A stretch of 64,000 nt of DNA from NCBI RefSeq assembly GCF_000526635.1, contig NZ_JAGL01000001.1, positions 1 to 64,000 of the forward strand, in the 5' to 3' direction. This DNA is from Aminobacter sp. J41 (GTDB lineage Bacteria; Pseudomonadota; Alphaproteobacteria; Rhizobiales; Rhizobiaceae). Shown here in pieces: positions 26,501-34,853 of the stretch. The position numbers and the translations under genes were made by a program. Each line of letters starts with the position of its first letter. The first letter of the stretch is position 1. The notes beneath the pieces are model-generated. The model was not told where the DNA came from. It worked only from the letters and a program-made list of their open reading frames with translations, and did no database searches.

Positions 26501-27007
26501 TTAGCTGCAGGTCTGGATCGACGACAGCGCTGCCGAGATGCCCTTCAGGGAGAAGGTGTAGCTGGTCGCGTTGCCACGGCGCGAGGTTGCCTGGACCTTC
26601 ATGTCGGCCCCGGCGCGCATCGCTGCGATCAGGGCCGGCTCTTCAGCCGCGTTCTCCATCCAGGCTGAACGGCCGCGGGTGAACATGGTGAAGCTCTTGT
26701 CGCCGACCGAGACGCGGACCTTCGAATTCTCCTGGAAATCGTAGGACGCGATGAACTGCGGCTCGTAGGAGACGTTCTGGCCCGGCTTCTGGCTCACGAA
26801 GAAGAAGATGTCGCCATGGTCCAGGGTGGTGGGCTGCTTGTCCGTCGGAACGGTGAGAACATAGCAAACCTTGCCGCTATTGGCCTGGTAGGAGTACGTG
26901 CCCCAGGCGTTGTGCTGGCCAATTTTCGTGGCCCCAGCCTGCGCAAAAGCCGGCGCAGCAAAGGCAAGCGCCGCAAGGCAGGAAATCGTCAAAATGGTTC
27001 CGCGCAT
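26501..27007 (-). CDS. Invasion-associated locus B (IalB) family protein
   Basis: A 168-residue exported protein. Signal peptide MRGTILTISCLAALAFAAPA, cleaved near AFAQA. The mature part shows the family pattern: HNAWGTYSY, KVCYVLTVPTDKQP, IFFFVSQKPGQN, FTMFTRGRSAWMEN and MKVQATSRRGNATSYTFSL, with two Cys (one in VCYV, one near the C-terminus QTCS). Named after a Bartonella erythrocyte-invasion factor, but the family is widespread in free-living rhizobia, where its role is unclear. Confidence 0.83.
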   Translation of the reverse strand: MRGTILTISCLAALAFAAPAFAQAGATKIGQHNAWGTYSYQANSGKVCYVLTVPTDKQPTTLDHGDIFFFVSQKPGQNVSYEPQFIASYDFQENSKVRVSVGDKSFTMFTRGRSAWMENAAEEPALIAAMRAGADMKVQATSRRGNATSYTFSLKGISAALSSIQTCS

Positions 27008-27273
27008 CGTCGTACCGTTATCCTTGTGCGTGGTCGCGTAGGGTCCATCGAACTGGTCCGATCAGGCCCAATACGTATCAATTCTAAATTAATGAGGGTT
27101 ACTAAAGGATGAACCGCGCTACGGCGAACCCCGCAATTGCAACCCCCTGCCGCTGTGCAGGCTGTTTCCAGACGGCACAACGGCAAGCCACATCCCAACG
27201 CTTGGTGTTGAAATGGGCAAAAGCGGCGAGAGTTTGACTTAAAGGCGAACCAGCGGGCGCCGTCCAGTGGCAT

Positions 27274-27642
27274 CTACCCCTTTTCGAGCGCCTCGCGGGC
27301 AAGTTCCAGGTGCTCGGGGCGGATATGGCCGCGGATCGCGGTCATCGCGGCGGTCAGTACAGCAAGGTCATCGGTAAAGCCGAAGGCGAAGATGAAATCG
27401 GGAATCATGTCCGCCGGCATGACGAAATAGGCGAGCGCCGCCAGCAGCGTGCCGCGCACGCGCAACGGCGTGCGCTTGTCCATCGCCGCATAGTAGCCGG
27501 CAACAACCTCTTCCATGAACGGGATGTGCTTTGCCGCGCGCCTGACCGTCTGCCAGAATTTCGCGCGCACCTTCTCTTCGCGCTTCGCGTCTTCCTTGTC
27601 GCTGACGGGTGCGAGGATTTCGGCAATATCGGCGTCGTTCAT
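27274..27642 (-). CDS. DUF1232/YkvA-family small membrane protein
   Basis: A 122-residue protein of the YkvA family. The conserved block is RVRGTLLAALAYFVMPADMI followed by PDFIFAFGFTDDLAVLTAA, which forms one to two membrane-associated helices with a PxDxIPD motif. The ATG at 27642 has GGAG 8 bases upstream; an in-frame ATG at 27657 gives five more residues and is also possible. Function unknown in the family. It is divergent from the PD-(D/E)XK-like gene, and the palindrome at 27733-27755 lies between them. Confidence 0.8.
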   Translation of the reverse strand: MNDADIAEILAPVSDKEDAKREEKVRAKFWQTVRRAAKHIPFMEEVVAGYYAAMDKRTPLRVRGTLLAALAYFVMPADMIPDFIFAFGFTDDLAVLTAAMTAIRGHIRPEHLELAREALEKG

Positions 27643-27732
27643 CGCGGCTTTCTCCATGCCCTGAAAGATGGGCAGAGCCAGCGCGATTGCAAGATTTGCC
27701 GCGCCAGGCGTTCCTCCGGAGCCGAAGCCCCA

Positions 27733-27755
27733 AAAACTTACGCAGCGTAAGTTTT
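27733..27755. promoter_or_regulatory. Perfect 10-bp palindrome AAAACTTACG-CAG-CGTAAGTTTT
   Basis: Two perfect 10-bp arms around CAG lie between the divergent DUF1232 and PD-(D/E)XK-like genes, about 50 bases before the latter. The arms resemble TetR-type operators (TTACG...CGTAA), and the AT-rich stretch after it could be the -10 region. No regulator gene is adjacent. It could alternatively serve as a small terminator because the right arm ends in TTTT. Confidence 0.5.
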
Positions 27756-27805
27756 ACCGTTTTCTAATATTGCAATTCAACAGTACCCGTGCGGAGGGTA
27801 CTTCT

Positions 27806-28252
27806 ATGGACGTGACAAACGAATGGTATTGGGAAGGTAATATCGTAGATGCCGTAATCGATTATCTTGTCGAAGGTGGGTGGACCATTGTCAGCATGGC
27901 CGACACCTACGCCAAGGAGCATGGCGAGGACATCCGGGCTCTTAAGGACGGACGCGCTCTCATCGTCGAAGCCAAGGGCTATCCGTCGAGGCTGTATCGC
28001 GACCCGCGCCGGGTCAGGGAAAAGAAGCGAACCAATCCGAGCACGCAGGCGCCGAAGTGGTATTCGCATGCCATCATCACCGCGATGCGCCTGAAGCACC
28101 GCAACGCCGCAGCGACCGTCGCAGTCGCCCTGCCCGACATCCCGCGCTACCGCAAGCTTCACGAGGAAACCGCGGAGTCGCTGTCGAAGCTGGACGTGAC
28201 GATGCTGTTCGTCGGCGAGGAAGGCGATGTCGAGCGGGTCGGCCCGCTCTAG
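27806..28252 (+). CDS. PD-(D/E)XK nuclease-like protein, uncharacterised
   Basis: A 148-residue protein. The block VSMADTYAKEHGEDIRAL followed by ALIVEAKGYPS matches the restriction-endonuclease fold: an Asp at the end of one strand and an E-A-K in the next (ExK), preceded by an N-terminal helix with an acidic residue (GNIVDAVIDYLVEGG). A basic stretch follows (RDPRRVREKKR), which could contact nucleic acid. GGAGGG precedes the ATG at 27806; the open frame to 27668 crosses the palindrome and is unlikely. It could be a DNA-repair, defence or RNA-processing nuclease. No partner gene is seen. Confidence 0.62.
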   Translation: MDVTNEWYWEGNIVDAVIDYLVEGGWTIVSMADTYAKEHGEDIRALKDGRALIVEAKGYPSRLYRDPRRVREKKRTNPSTQAPKWYSHAIITAMRLKHRNAAATVAVALPDIPRYRKLHEETAESLSKLDVTMLFVGEEGDVERVGPL

Positions 28253-28323
28253 CGGCGCTTAGTTCTGTGCAAGTTGCTGCATCTGCTGCCGGGATCGTCT
28301 CCGCCGCCGGGAGAGCGGAGACG

Positions 28324-28602
28324 TTCAGGCATGGATGGCCGGGTCAAGCCCGGCCATGACGAAGTGGTGATGTGGTCGGGAACAATGAGCGCCCGCGCGA
28401 CGACAACGCACGCGTCGGGAAGGAGGTCTGGCACCTTGCTGGACGGTTCTGAGTTCACGAACACGCTCAAGCTTCGGGCTAGACCCGGCCATGGAGGGGA
28501 GGAAACAGCGCGGGAAGGCCGCCTTGCACCTTGCTGGACCGTTCTGAGTTCACGAATTCGTTCAAGCTTCGTCATGGCCGGGCTTGACCCGGCCATCCAT
28601 GC
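28324..28602. repeat. Mosaic of inverted and tandem intergenic repeats
   Basis: A 36-bp element (28329-28364) with core ATGGCCGGG-tcaag-CCCGGCCAT recurs as a perfect reverse complement at 28567-28602. Between them a 46-bp unit starting GCACCTTGCTGGAC (28431-28476) is repeated at 28526-28571 with 4 mismatches, 95 bp apart. The first unit is followed by a degraded piece of the palindrome. The 431-bp gap 28253-28684 has no credible gene. Confidence 0.75.
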
Positions 28603-28684
28603 GGAACGACGACGCGCGCCACCAGCGGGGAAGAAGAAGCACCAGGGCGTACTCTGGGCCCCTGCTGCCTAACCCGCCAGAAGC

Positions 28685-28981
28685 TCAGTTCCCCGCGAAC
28701 CGGTCCATCTTCTTCGCCAGCTCGAAATCCAGCGCGGTGAGGCCGTCGGCAGAGTGGGTCGTCAGGCGCACGTCAACCTTGTTGTAGACGTTCGACCATT
28801 CCGGGTGATGGTCGAGCTTTTCCGCCGCAAGCGCTGCCCGCGTCATGAAGCCAAACGCCTCGCTGAAGTTCTTGAATTTGAACCCCTTGCGGATCGCGGC
28901 ACCGCCCTCTTCCAGCACCCAGCCGTTCAAAGACGACAGGGCTTCGTCAATCGCGGCGCTGTCCAGGCGGTCGCGGCTCAC
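28685..28981 (-). CDS. phhB: 4a-hydroxytetrahydrobiopterin dehydratase (pterin-4a-carbinolamine dehydratase)
   Basis: A 98-residue small enzyme that dehydrates 4a-hydroxy-tetrahydropterin, recycling the cofactor of aromatic amino-acid hydroxylases. The family active-site motif occurs as [19 protein letters not shown], containing the His-His-Pro-x-Trp signature, and [16 protein letters not shown] completes it. Its ATG overlaps the stop of the upstream RNA phosphodiesterase gene by 4 bases. No phenylalanine hydroxylase lies in the window. Confidence 0.92.
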   Translation of the reverse strand: MSRDRLDSAAIDEALSSLNGWVLEEGGAAIRKGFKFKNFSEAFGFMTRAALAAEKLDHHPEWSNVYNKVDVRLTTHSADGLTALDFELAKKMDRFAGN

Positions 28982-29571
28982 AGGTACCTCCTGTTCGCCT
29001 CGTAAAAAGGAGTGTCGGCCTCCCGCGCCCCGCCGGCATCGAGCAGCGGCCAGGCTTCCTCGACGATATACGGGCCGCCGCCGACCGAATCGCGCGACGA
29101 CATCAGCACGAAGCGGCCGACCTTGTAGGGCAGCGCCGCGAAGTTGCCGCGCGAGGAAAGGTAGCGGGCAAGGTCTACCGGCGAGGTGTTGCGCAGCCGT
29201 GCCAGCGTCACATGCGGCACGAACTTTCGCGGGTCCGCCGGCAGGCCCAGGCGCTGGCAGATGCGCTCGATTTCCGCCTGCAGCGCCAAAAGCTCGGGCG
29301 ACGGCACCACCGCGGCATAGACCGAATGCGGCTTCTTCGACCCGAACGCCCCCACGCCCGACAGCGTCAGGTTGAAGGACGGGCGCCGGACCCGGTCGAG
29401 CGCGTTGGCAACCTCGTCGGCAACGTGGCCTTCGACGTCGCCGATGAAGCGCAGGGTGATGTGGTAGTTTTCGGTGTCGATCCAGCGCGCGCCGGGAAGT
29501 CCACCACGCAGCAGCGACAGGGAGAGAGAAGCGTCGCGCGGTATCTCGAGGGCGGTGAATAGTCTAGGCAT
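28978..29571 (-). CDS. thpR: RNA 2',3'-cyclic phosphodiesterase (2H superfamily)
   Basis: A 197-residue enzyme of the 2H phosphoesterase/LigT family, opening 2',3'-cyclic phosphates on RNA or tRNA fragments. The two catalytic HxTx motifs are [11 protein letters not shown] (about residue 35) and [13 protein letters not shown] (about residue 120). N-terminus [11 protein letters not shown] is standard. Slightly longer than E. coli ThpR (176). It is translationally coupled to the pterin dehydratase gene. Confidence 0.9.
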   Translation of the reverse strand: MPRLFTALEIPRDASLSLSLLRGGLPGARWIDTENYHITLRFIGDVEGHVADEVANALDRVRRPSFNLTLSGVGAFGSKKPHSVYAAVVPSPELLALQAEIERICQRLGLPADPRKFVPHVTLARLRNTSPVDLARYLSSRGNFAALPYKVGRFVLMSSRDSVGGGPYIVEEAWPLLDAGGAREADTPFYEANRRYL

Positions 29572-29666
29572 TGCTACCTCCTCGATTCGACTGATACCAG
29601 CGAAACACCTATGACAAGGCGGTTCAAGCCTGATTGTTCCCCCAAGCTACGTTCCGCACCGGAAAC

Positions 29667-30308
29667 TCAGTCGGGCGTGCGCGCGGTCAGCACCTTCTCG
29701 ATGACCGGCAGAAAGCCCTCGACCATGCGGTCGACGCCCTGCGGGTTCGGGTGCATGCCGTCTTCGAGCAGCAGGCTTTTTTCAGCCGCGACGCCATCCA
29801 GGAAGAACGGGTAGAACGGCAGCTCGTATTTTTCCGCGAGCTCAGGATAGATGCGGTTGAAGCGGTCGCCATAGTCGGCGCCGAGGTTCGGCGCGGCCAT
29901 CATGCCGGCTAGGATCACGGGAATGCCCCGCTCCTTCAGCCGCTCGATCATGGCGGTAAGGTTCTTTTCGGTAAGCTCCGGCGCGATGCCGCGCAGCATG
30001 TCGTTGGCGCCGAGCTCGAGGATGACGAGGTCGGTGTCGTCCGGCACCGACCAGTCGAGCCGGGAAAGGCCGGCGCTCGTCGTGTCCCCCGAAACGCCCG
30101 CATTCGCGACGGTGACGTCATGCCCGCGCGCCTTTAGCGCCGCCTCCAGCTTCTCCGGAAACGACTGCCCGGCGTCGAGCTGGTAGCCCGCCATCAGGCT
30201 GTCGCCGAAGCCGACGATCCGGTACGGTTCTGCCGCTGCGGCAATTACGCCCAACAGAAGAGTGAAGACCGCAGCCGGCAAAAGCCGGTAAAACCGTTTG
30301 AAAGCCAT
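29667..30308 (-). CDS. tesA: GDSL-family arylesterase/lysophospholipase (TesA-like)
   Basis: A 213-residue periplasmic SGNH hydrolase. Signal peptide MAFKRFYRLLPAAVFTLLLG, cleaved near AAAA-EP. Block I is VGFGDSLMAGYQL with the nucleophile Ser, block II ANAGVSGDTT, block III ELGANDMLRG, block V DGMHPNPQGV with catalytic Asp-His. It hydrolyses thioesters, aryl esters or lysophospholipids. The start at 30308 follows GGAG. Divergent from the YbbA/YbbP-type transporter genes, the same neighbourhood as in E. coli (tesA-ybbA-ybbP). Confidence 0.92.
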   Translation of the reverse strand: MAFKRFYRLLPAAVFTLLLGVIAAAAEPYRIVGFGDSLMAGYQLDAGQSFPEKLEAALKARGHDVTVANAGVSGDTTSAGLSRLDWSVPDDTDLVILELGANDMLRGIAPELTEKNLTAMIERLKERGIPVILAGMMAAPNLGADYGDRFNRIYPELAEKYELPFYPFFLDGVAAEKSLLLEDGMHPNPQGVDRMVEGFLPVIEKVLTARTPD

Positions 30309-30362
30309 CCGCTCCAACCCATATCTGATCGACGCCCGCAGCTCATATAGGATCATCGCCTC

Positions 30363-31061
30363 GTGAAAGAAGCCGCCATCCGCCTGAAGGACGTATCGCT
30401 CACATTGGGCGAAGGTGCCTCTTCTGTCCACGTCCTCAAGGGCGTCAGCCTGGAGGTGGCGAGCGGCGAAGCAACCGGCATCGTCGGGCCGTCCGGCTCC
30501 GGCAAGTCGACGCTGCTGATGGTGATTGCGGGGCTGGAGCGGGTCGATTCCGGCGAGGTCTGGATCGCGGGCCAGCGCCTCGACGACCGCAGCGAGGACG
30601 AGATCGCCGCCTTTCGCGGCCGCAATGTCGGCATCGTCTTCCAGTCGTTTCACCTGATCCCGAACATGACGGCGCTCGAAAACGTCGCCGTGCCGCTGGA
30701 GCTTGCCGGCCATCCCGACCCGTTCGGTGTCGCGGCGCGCGAGCTTGCGGCCGTCGGCCTTGCCGAGCGCACCACGCATTATCCGGGCGAGCTTTCCGGC
30801 GGCGAACAGCAGCGCGTGGCGATTGCCCGCGCCCTGGCGCCGGAACCCAAGCTGCTGATCGCCGACGAGCCCACCGGCAATCTCGACCAGGCGACCGGCC
30901 GGCAAATCGCCGACCTTTTGTTTCACAAGGCATCCGAGCGCGGCATGACACTCGTGCTTGTCACGCATGACCCGTCGCTTGCCGCGCGCTGCACACGCCA
31001 GATCGCGATGCGCTCGGGCCGCATCGAGACCACTCCGGAACTCGCCGCGGTGCCTGCATGA
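30363..31061 (+). CDS. ABC transporter ATP-binding protein (YbbA/LolD-like)
   Basis: A 232-residue ATPase of the MacB/LolD branch. Walker [11 protein letters not shown]-loop [15 protein letters not shown], signature [16 protein letters not shown], Walker [14 protein letters not shown] and H-loop VTHDPSLA. It starts with GTG at 30363 and its stop overlaps the ATG of the membrane partner (ATGA). This branch does not pump small molecules but drives mechanotransmission or release of envelope lipids/proteins. The tesA-ybbAB arrangement suggests a shared envelope function. Confidence 0.9.
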   Translation: MKEAAIRLKDVSLTLGEGASSVHVLKGVSLEVASGEATGIVGPSGSGKSTLLMVIAGLERVDSGEVWIAGQRLDDRSEDEIAAFRGRNVGIVFQSFHLIPNMTALENVAVPLELAGHPDPFGVAARELAAVGLAERTTHYPGELSGGEQQRVAIARALAPEPKLLIADEPTGNLDQATGRQIADLLFHKASERGMTLVLVTHDPSLAARCTRQIAMRSGRIETTPELAAVPA

Positions 31062-33622
31062 CGGCGCAGGCAATGTCACCGCTGCATGCGCTCCGGCTCG
31101 CCGTCCGATTTTCGCTGCGTGAGATGCGCGGCGGCCTCTCCGGCTTCCTCATCTTCATCACCTGCATTGCGCTTGGCGTTGCCGCCATCGGCGGCGTCAA
31201 CTCAGTCGCGCGCGCGATCACGCAAGGGGTTGCGAGCCAAGGCCAGACGTTGCTGGGCGGCGACCTGCGCTTCCAGCTGATCCACCGCGAGGCGGACGAG
31301 CGCGAACACGCCTTCTTCGACGGCCTCGGCACCACCTCGCACAGCGCCAACATGCGCTCGATGGCGCGTCTTCCCGATGGCTCCGACCAGACGCTGGTCG
31401 AGGTGAAGGCCGTCGACGAGATCTACCCGCTCTATGGCGAGCTGGTCACGGAACCGGCCCTATCCCGCGAGGAACTGTTCGGCGAACGCGGCGGCGTTCA
31501 GGGCGCGGCGGCAGCGGAAATCTTCTTCGAGCGGCTCGGCGTTGAGGTCGGCGACCGCATCAGCCTCGGCACGGCCGAATTTGAACTCCGCGCCGTCATC
31601 GCCAGCGAGCCCGACGCGGTGTCGGAAGGCTTTGGCCTTGCGCCGCGCCTGCTCGTCTCGCTCGACGGCCTGCGCGCCTCGGGCCTCATCCAGCCCGGCA
31701 GCCTCATCGAACACGCCTACAAGATCAGGCTGCCCGCCGGCACCACGGATGCCGCCATCGAACAGATAAGCGAACAGGCGACCGCCGGCTTCCCCGAAGC
31801 CGGCTGGAGCATTCGCAGCCGCACCAATGCCGCCCCCTCGCTCTCGGCCAATGTCGAACGCTTCTCGCAGTTTCTGACGCTGGTGGGCCTCACCGCGCTC
31901 GTCGTCGGCGGCGTTGGCGTGGCGAACGCCGTGCGCGCCTATCTCGACGCCAAGCGGCCGGTGATCGCGACCTTCAAGAGCCTCGGCGCATCGGGCCGGT
32001 TCGTCTTCACGATCTATCTCGTCCAGATCATGATGATCTCGGCGGTCGGCATCGTCATCGGCGTCGTGCTTGGCGCGCTGATGCCGCCTCTGGCCGCAAG
32101 CTTCCTGTCCTCGGTCCTTCCCGTGCCGCAAGCGGGCGGCATTTTCCCGGGCGCGCTGGCGCTCGGCGCCCTGTTCGGCATCCTTGTGACGCTTGGCTTC
32201 GCGCTGCTGCCGCTCGGCCGCGCCCGCGACGTGCCGGCCACCGCCCTCTTCCGCGAAATGGGTTTTGACCAGCGCGGCATGCCGCGCCTGGTCTATGTCC
32301 TGACGGCGCTCGCCATCGCCGTGCTGATGGCCGCGATTGCCATCTGGACCGCGAGCGACCGGCGCATCGCCGTCATCTTCATCGGCGCTGCGATCTTCGC
32401 GTTCCTCGTGCTTCGTCTCGTCAGCGTCGGCATCCAGTGGCTGGCGCGTAGGAGCCCCCGGGTGCGCTCGGTCGCGCTCCGGCTTGCCATCGGCAACATC
32501 CACCGTCCCGGCGCGCTCACACCTTCCGTCGTGCTGTCGCTCGGCCTTGGCCTGACGCTGCTCGTTACGCTTGCCCTCATCGACGGCAATCTGCGCCGCC
32601 AGATCGCCGGCAACCTGCCGGCCCAGGCGCCGAACTTCTTCTTCGTCGACATCCAGAGCGCCGACGCCGACGGCTTTGCCGAACTGCTGGCGCGCGAGGC
32701 GCCCGAGGGAAAGCTGATCCGCGTGCCGATGCTGCGCGGCCGCGTCATGGCGCTCAACGGTGTCGACGTGCGCGACATCGACGTGCCGCCGGAAGGCCGC
32801 TGGGTGCTTCGCGGCGACCGCGGCATCACCTACGCCCGCAACGTCCCCGAAAACTCGACCCTGAGCGAAGGCGAGTGGTGGCCGCAGGACTATGAGGGCG
32901 AGCCGCTGGTGTCGTTCGCCGCACGCGAAGGCCGCGAGCTCGGCCTGAAACTCGGCGACACGGTCACCGTCAACGTCCTTGGCCGCAACATCACCGCGCG
33001 CATCGCCAACTTCCGCGAGGTGCAGTGGGAATCGCTCGCCATCAACTTCGTGATGGTGTTCTCGCCCAACACCTTCGCCGGCGCGCCACACTCCTGGCTT
33101 GCAACTCTGTCGGACCCGAAGGCCGCCCCGGAGGACGAAGCACGCATCCTCAACACGGTCACCCGCACCTTTCCGGGCGTTACCAGCGTGCGCGTGAAGG
33201 ATGCTCTCGAGATCGTGAACGACATCGTCGCGCAGTTGGCGGTCGCAATCCGCGCCTCGGCGGCGGTCGCGCTGATCGCTTCGGTGTTGGTCCTTTCAGG
33301 TGCGCTTGCCGCCGGAAACCGCGCTCGTGTGCACGACGCGGTGGTGCTGAAGACGCTCGGGGCGACTCGCCGCACGCTGATCCAGGCATTTTCGCTCGAA
33401 TATTCGATCATCGGCCTGGCTACAGCGCTGTTCGCCCTGTTCGCGGGCGGGGTCGCAGCGTGGTTCGTTGTCGCACGAATCATGCGGCTGCCATCGGTGT
33501 TCCTGCCGGAAGTGGCGCTTTCGACCGTGGTGATTGCCCTCGTTCTCACCGTCGGATTCGGCCTGATTGGCACCTGGCGGGTGCTCGGACACAAGGCTGC
33601 ACCGGTCCTTCGCAACCTTTAG
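31058..33622 (+). CDS. FtsX-like permease of the YbbA-YbbP system
   Basis: An 854-residue membrane protein of the YbbP family. It has one N-terminal membrane segment (LSGFLIFITCIALGVAAIGG), a large periplasmic domain (residues about 45-260), two FtsX-type four-helix bundles (near 265-400 and 720-850) and an intervening membrane pair. RVHDAVVLKTLGATRRTLI near the end is the coupling-helix region that contacts the ATPase. Translationally coupled to it. Role unknown; YbbAP has been linked to release or hydrolysis of hydrophobic compounds at the membrane. Confidence 0.88.
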   Translation: MTAQAMSPLHALRLAVRFSLREMRGGLSGFLIFITCIALGVAAIGGVNSVARAITQGVASQGQTLLGGDLRFQLIHREADEREHAFFDGLGTTSHSANMRSMARLPDGSDQTLVEVKAVDEIYPLYGELVTEPALSREELFGERGGVQGAAAAEIFFERLGVEVGDRISLGTAEFELRAVIASEPDAVSEGFGLAPRLLVSLDGLRASGLIQPGSLIEHAYKIRLPAGTTDAAIEQISEQATAGFPEAGWSIRSRTNAAPSLSANVERFSQFLTLVGLTALVVGGVGVANAVRAYLDAKRPVIATFKSLGASGRFVFTIYLVQIMMISAVGIVIGVVLGALMPPLAASFLSSVLPVPQAGGIFPGALALGALFGILVTLGFALLPLGRARDVPATALFREMGFDQRGMPRLVYVLTALAIAVLMAAIAIWTASDRRIAVIFIGAAIFAFLVLRLVSVGIQWLARRSPRVRSVALRLAIGNIHRPGALTPSVVLSLGLGLTLLVTLALIDGNLRRQIAGNLPAQAPNFFFVDIQSADADGFAELLAREAPEGKLIRVPMLRGRVMALNGVDVRDIDVPPEGRWVLRGDRGITYARNVPENSTLSEGEWWPQDYEGEPLVSFAAREGRELGLKLGDTVTVNVLGRNITARIANFREVQWESLAINFVMVFSPNTFAGAPHSWLATLSDPKAAPEDEARILNTVTRTFPGVTSVRVKDALEIVNDIVAQLAVAIRASAAVALIASVLVLSGALAAGNRARVHDAVVLKTLGATRRTLIQAFSLEYSIIGLATALFALFAGGVAAWFVVARIMRLPSVFLPEVALSTVVIALVLTVGFGLIGTWRVLGHKAAPVLRNL

Positions 33623-33727
33623 ACGCGGCAAATAGCTCCTTAAGTCTATGCTCACGCTGGATTTCAGGCTGATAAAGGTCTTGTTCTGAACACGAAGAAT
33701 CCTCATATTCCGCTTAGGCATGCTGGA

Positions 33728-33772
33728 GTTCCGCCAGCGGCGCCTGGGCGGTTGCCCGACACCCGACGGAAC
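33728..33772 (+). promoter_or_regulatory. ybhL-like structured leader upstream of BI-1 gene
   Basis: GTTCCG (33728-33733) pairs with CGGAAC (33767-33772) and encloses two small hairpins: CAG-CGGCGC-CTG and GGGC-GGTT-GCCC. The resulting three-way junction lies 23 bases before the BI-1/YbhL start. A ybhL leader motif upstream of ybhL-type genes in Hyphomicrobiales is established (Rfam ybhL family). Identity here rests on position and fold, not on a covariance-model hit. If real it would act on translation, as the hairpin abuts the RBS region. Confidence 0.5.
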
Positions 33773-33794
33773 GCAAGCAAGGAAAGAGGATTCC

Positions 33795-34574
33795 ATGGCT
33801 GAATATCGCAACTACCAGGCTCGCGTCGCGACAGCCGGTGCGCGCGCCGATGCCAGTATCGACGAGGGCCTGCGCGCCTACATGATCAGGGTCTACAACC
33901 TGATGGCGCTGGGCCTTGCGATTACCGGCATTGCCGCACTTGGCACGGTGATGCTTGCCACCACCAATGACCCGTCCGCTGCCGTGGCTCAGCTCGGCAA
34001 CGGCAAGATGCTGACCTCGCTCGGCGCCGCACTCTATGGCTCGCCGCTGCGCTGGGTCGTGATGCTCGCTCCGCTGGCGATGGTGTTCTTCCTGTCGTTC
34101 CGCGTCGAGAAGATGAGCCTTTCGGCTGCACAGACCACCTTCTGGGCCTTCGCTGCCCTGATGGGCGTGTCGCTGTCGTCGGTCTTCCTGGTCTACACCA
34201 GCGCCTCGATCGTCCAGACGTTCTTCATCACCGCCACCGCCTTCCTGGCGCTGTCGCTCTTCGGCTACACGACCAAGCGCGACCTGACGGGCATGGGTTC
34301 GTTCCTGATCATGGGCGTCTGGGGCCTGATCATCGCATCGCTGGTCAACATCTTCCTGGCATCGTCCGCGCTGCAGTTCGCCATCTCGGCGATCGGCGTG
34401 CTGGTGTTCGCTGGCCTGACCGCCTACGACACCCAGAAGATCAAGGAAATGTACTACGTCGGTGACGGCGCGCTGGTTGCCGGCCGCAAGGCCATCATGG
34501 GCGCGCTGCAGCTCTACCTCGACTTCATCAACATGTTCATGTTCCTGCTGCAGTTCCTGGGCAACCGCGAATAA
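33795..34574 (+). CDS. Bax inhibitor-1/YccA (YbhL) family membrane protein
   Basis: A 259-residue integral membrane protein with seven hydrophobic segments. After a soluble N-terminus (MAEYRNYQARVATAGARADA, SIDEGLRAYMIRVYNLMALG), the family blocks are FWAFAALMGVSLSSVFLVY, GYTTKRDLTGMGSFLIMG and the C-terminal GLTAYDTQKIKEMYYVGDG with its conserved Asp pair thought to gate Ca2+/H+ leak. AAGAGGA precedes the ATG. A terminator follows. Physiological role in bacteria is unsettled. Confidence 0.93.
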   Translation: MAEYRNYQARVATAGARADASIDEGLRAYMIRVYNLMALGLAITGIAALGTVMLATTNDPSAAVAQLGNGKMLTSLGAALYGSPLRWVVMLAPLAMVFFLSFRVEKMSLSAAQTTFWAFAALMGVSLSSVFLVYTSASIVQTFFITATAFLALSLFGYTTKRDLTGMGSFLIMGVWGLIIASLVNIFLASSALQFAISAIGVLVFAGLTAYDTQKIKEMYYVGDGALVAGRKAIMGALQLYLDFINMFMFLLQFLGNRE

Positions 34575-34598
34575 CAGCCGGACCTGACAGTCGATCGG

Positions 34599-34635
34599 AA
34601 AGCCCCTGCGGACCTCCGCAGGGGCTTTTCTTTTG
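34599..34635 (+). terminator. Rho-independent terminator after BI-1 gene
   Basis: AAAGCCCCTGCGG / CCGCAGGGGCTTT stem with an ACCT loop, then TTTTCTTTT. Located 25 bases after the stop codon. Confidence 0.93.
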
Positions 34636-34703
34636 CCGAGCGGTGCGCTCGCGCTTGAAACCGGCTGGAATTGCGGTATTCACGCCAGGCCGAAAAGATT
34701 TGA

Positions 34704-34837
34704 GGCTGGTGTGGTCATTCCAGCCCCCGCGTCTGCGGGATGCAGTCACTTCGAAGAGTGAACCCACGGCACCAACCTGAGTAACCACTTGGGACGGTGC
34801 TGTGATCGTAGCCGGGTCATCCGGCCAGCGCCGTCCC
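34704..34837 (+). ncRNA. Structured leader upstream of DUF2798 gene, candidate riboregulator
   Basis: Four helices can form in series: GGCTGG/CCAGCC (34704-34725), CCCGC/GCGGG (34726-34739), CACT/AGTG (34747-34760) and a 12-bp stem GGGACGGTGCTG / CAGCGCCGTCCC (34791-34802 with 34826-34837) topped by GCCGG/CCGGC. A competing 9-bp helix pairs CACGGCACC (34765-34773) with GGTGCTGTG (34796-34804), which would break the 12-bp stem. The last stem ends 3 bases before the GGAGAG Shine-Dalgarno at 34841. Two exclusive folds next to an RBS are typical of cis-regulatory RNA. I recognise no known riboswitch class. Confidence 0.5.
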
Positions 34838-34853
34838 TTCGGAGAGAACTGAA

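Noticed and set aside
28324-28602. CRISPR array from repeated blocks
   Set aside because: Repeat units are few, inverted as well as direct, and lack equal-length spacers or cas genes.
31460-33091. A 543-codon open frame opposite the FtsX-like permease
   Set aside because: High-GC shadow with low-complexity charged sequence and no motif.
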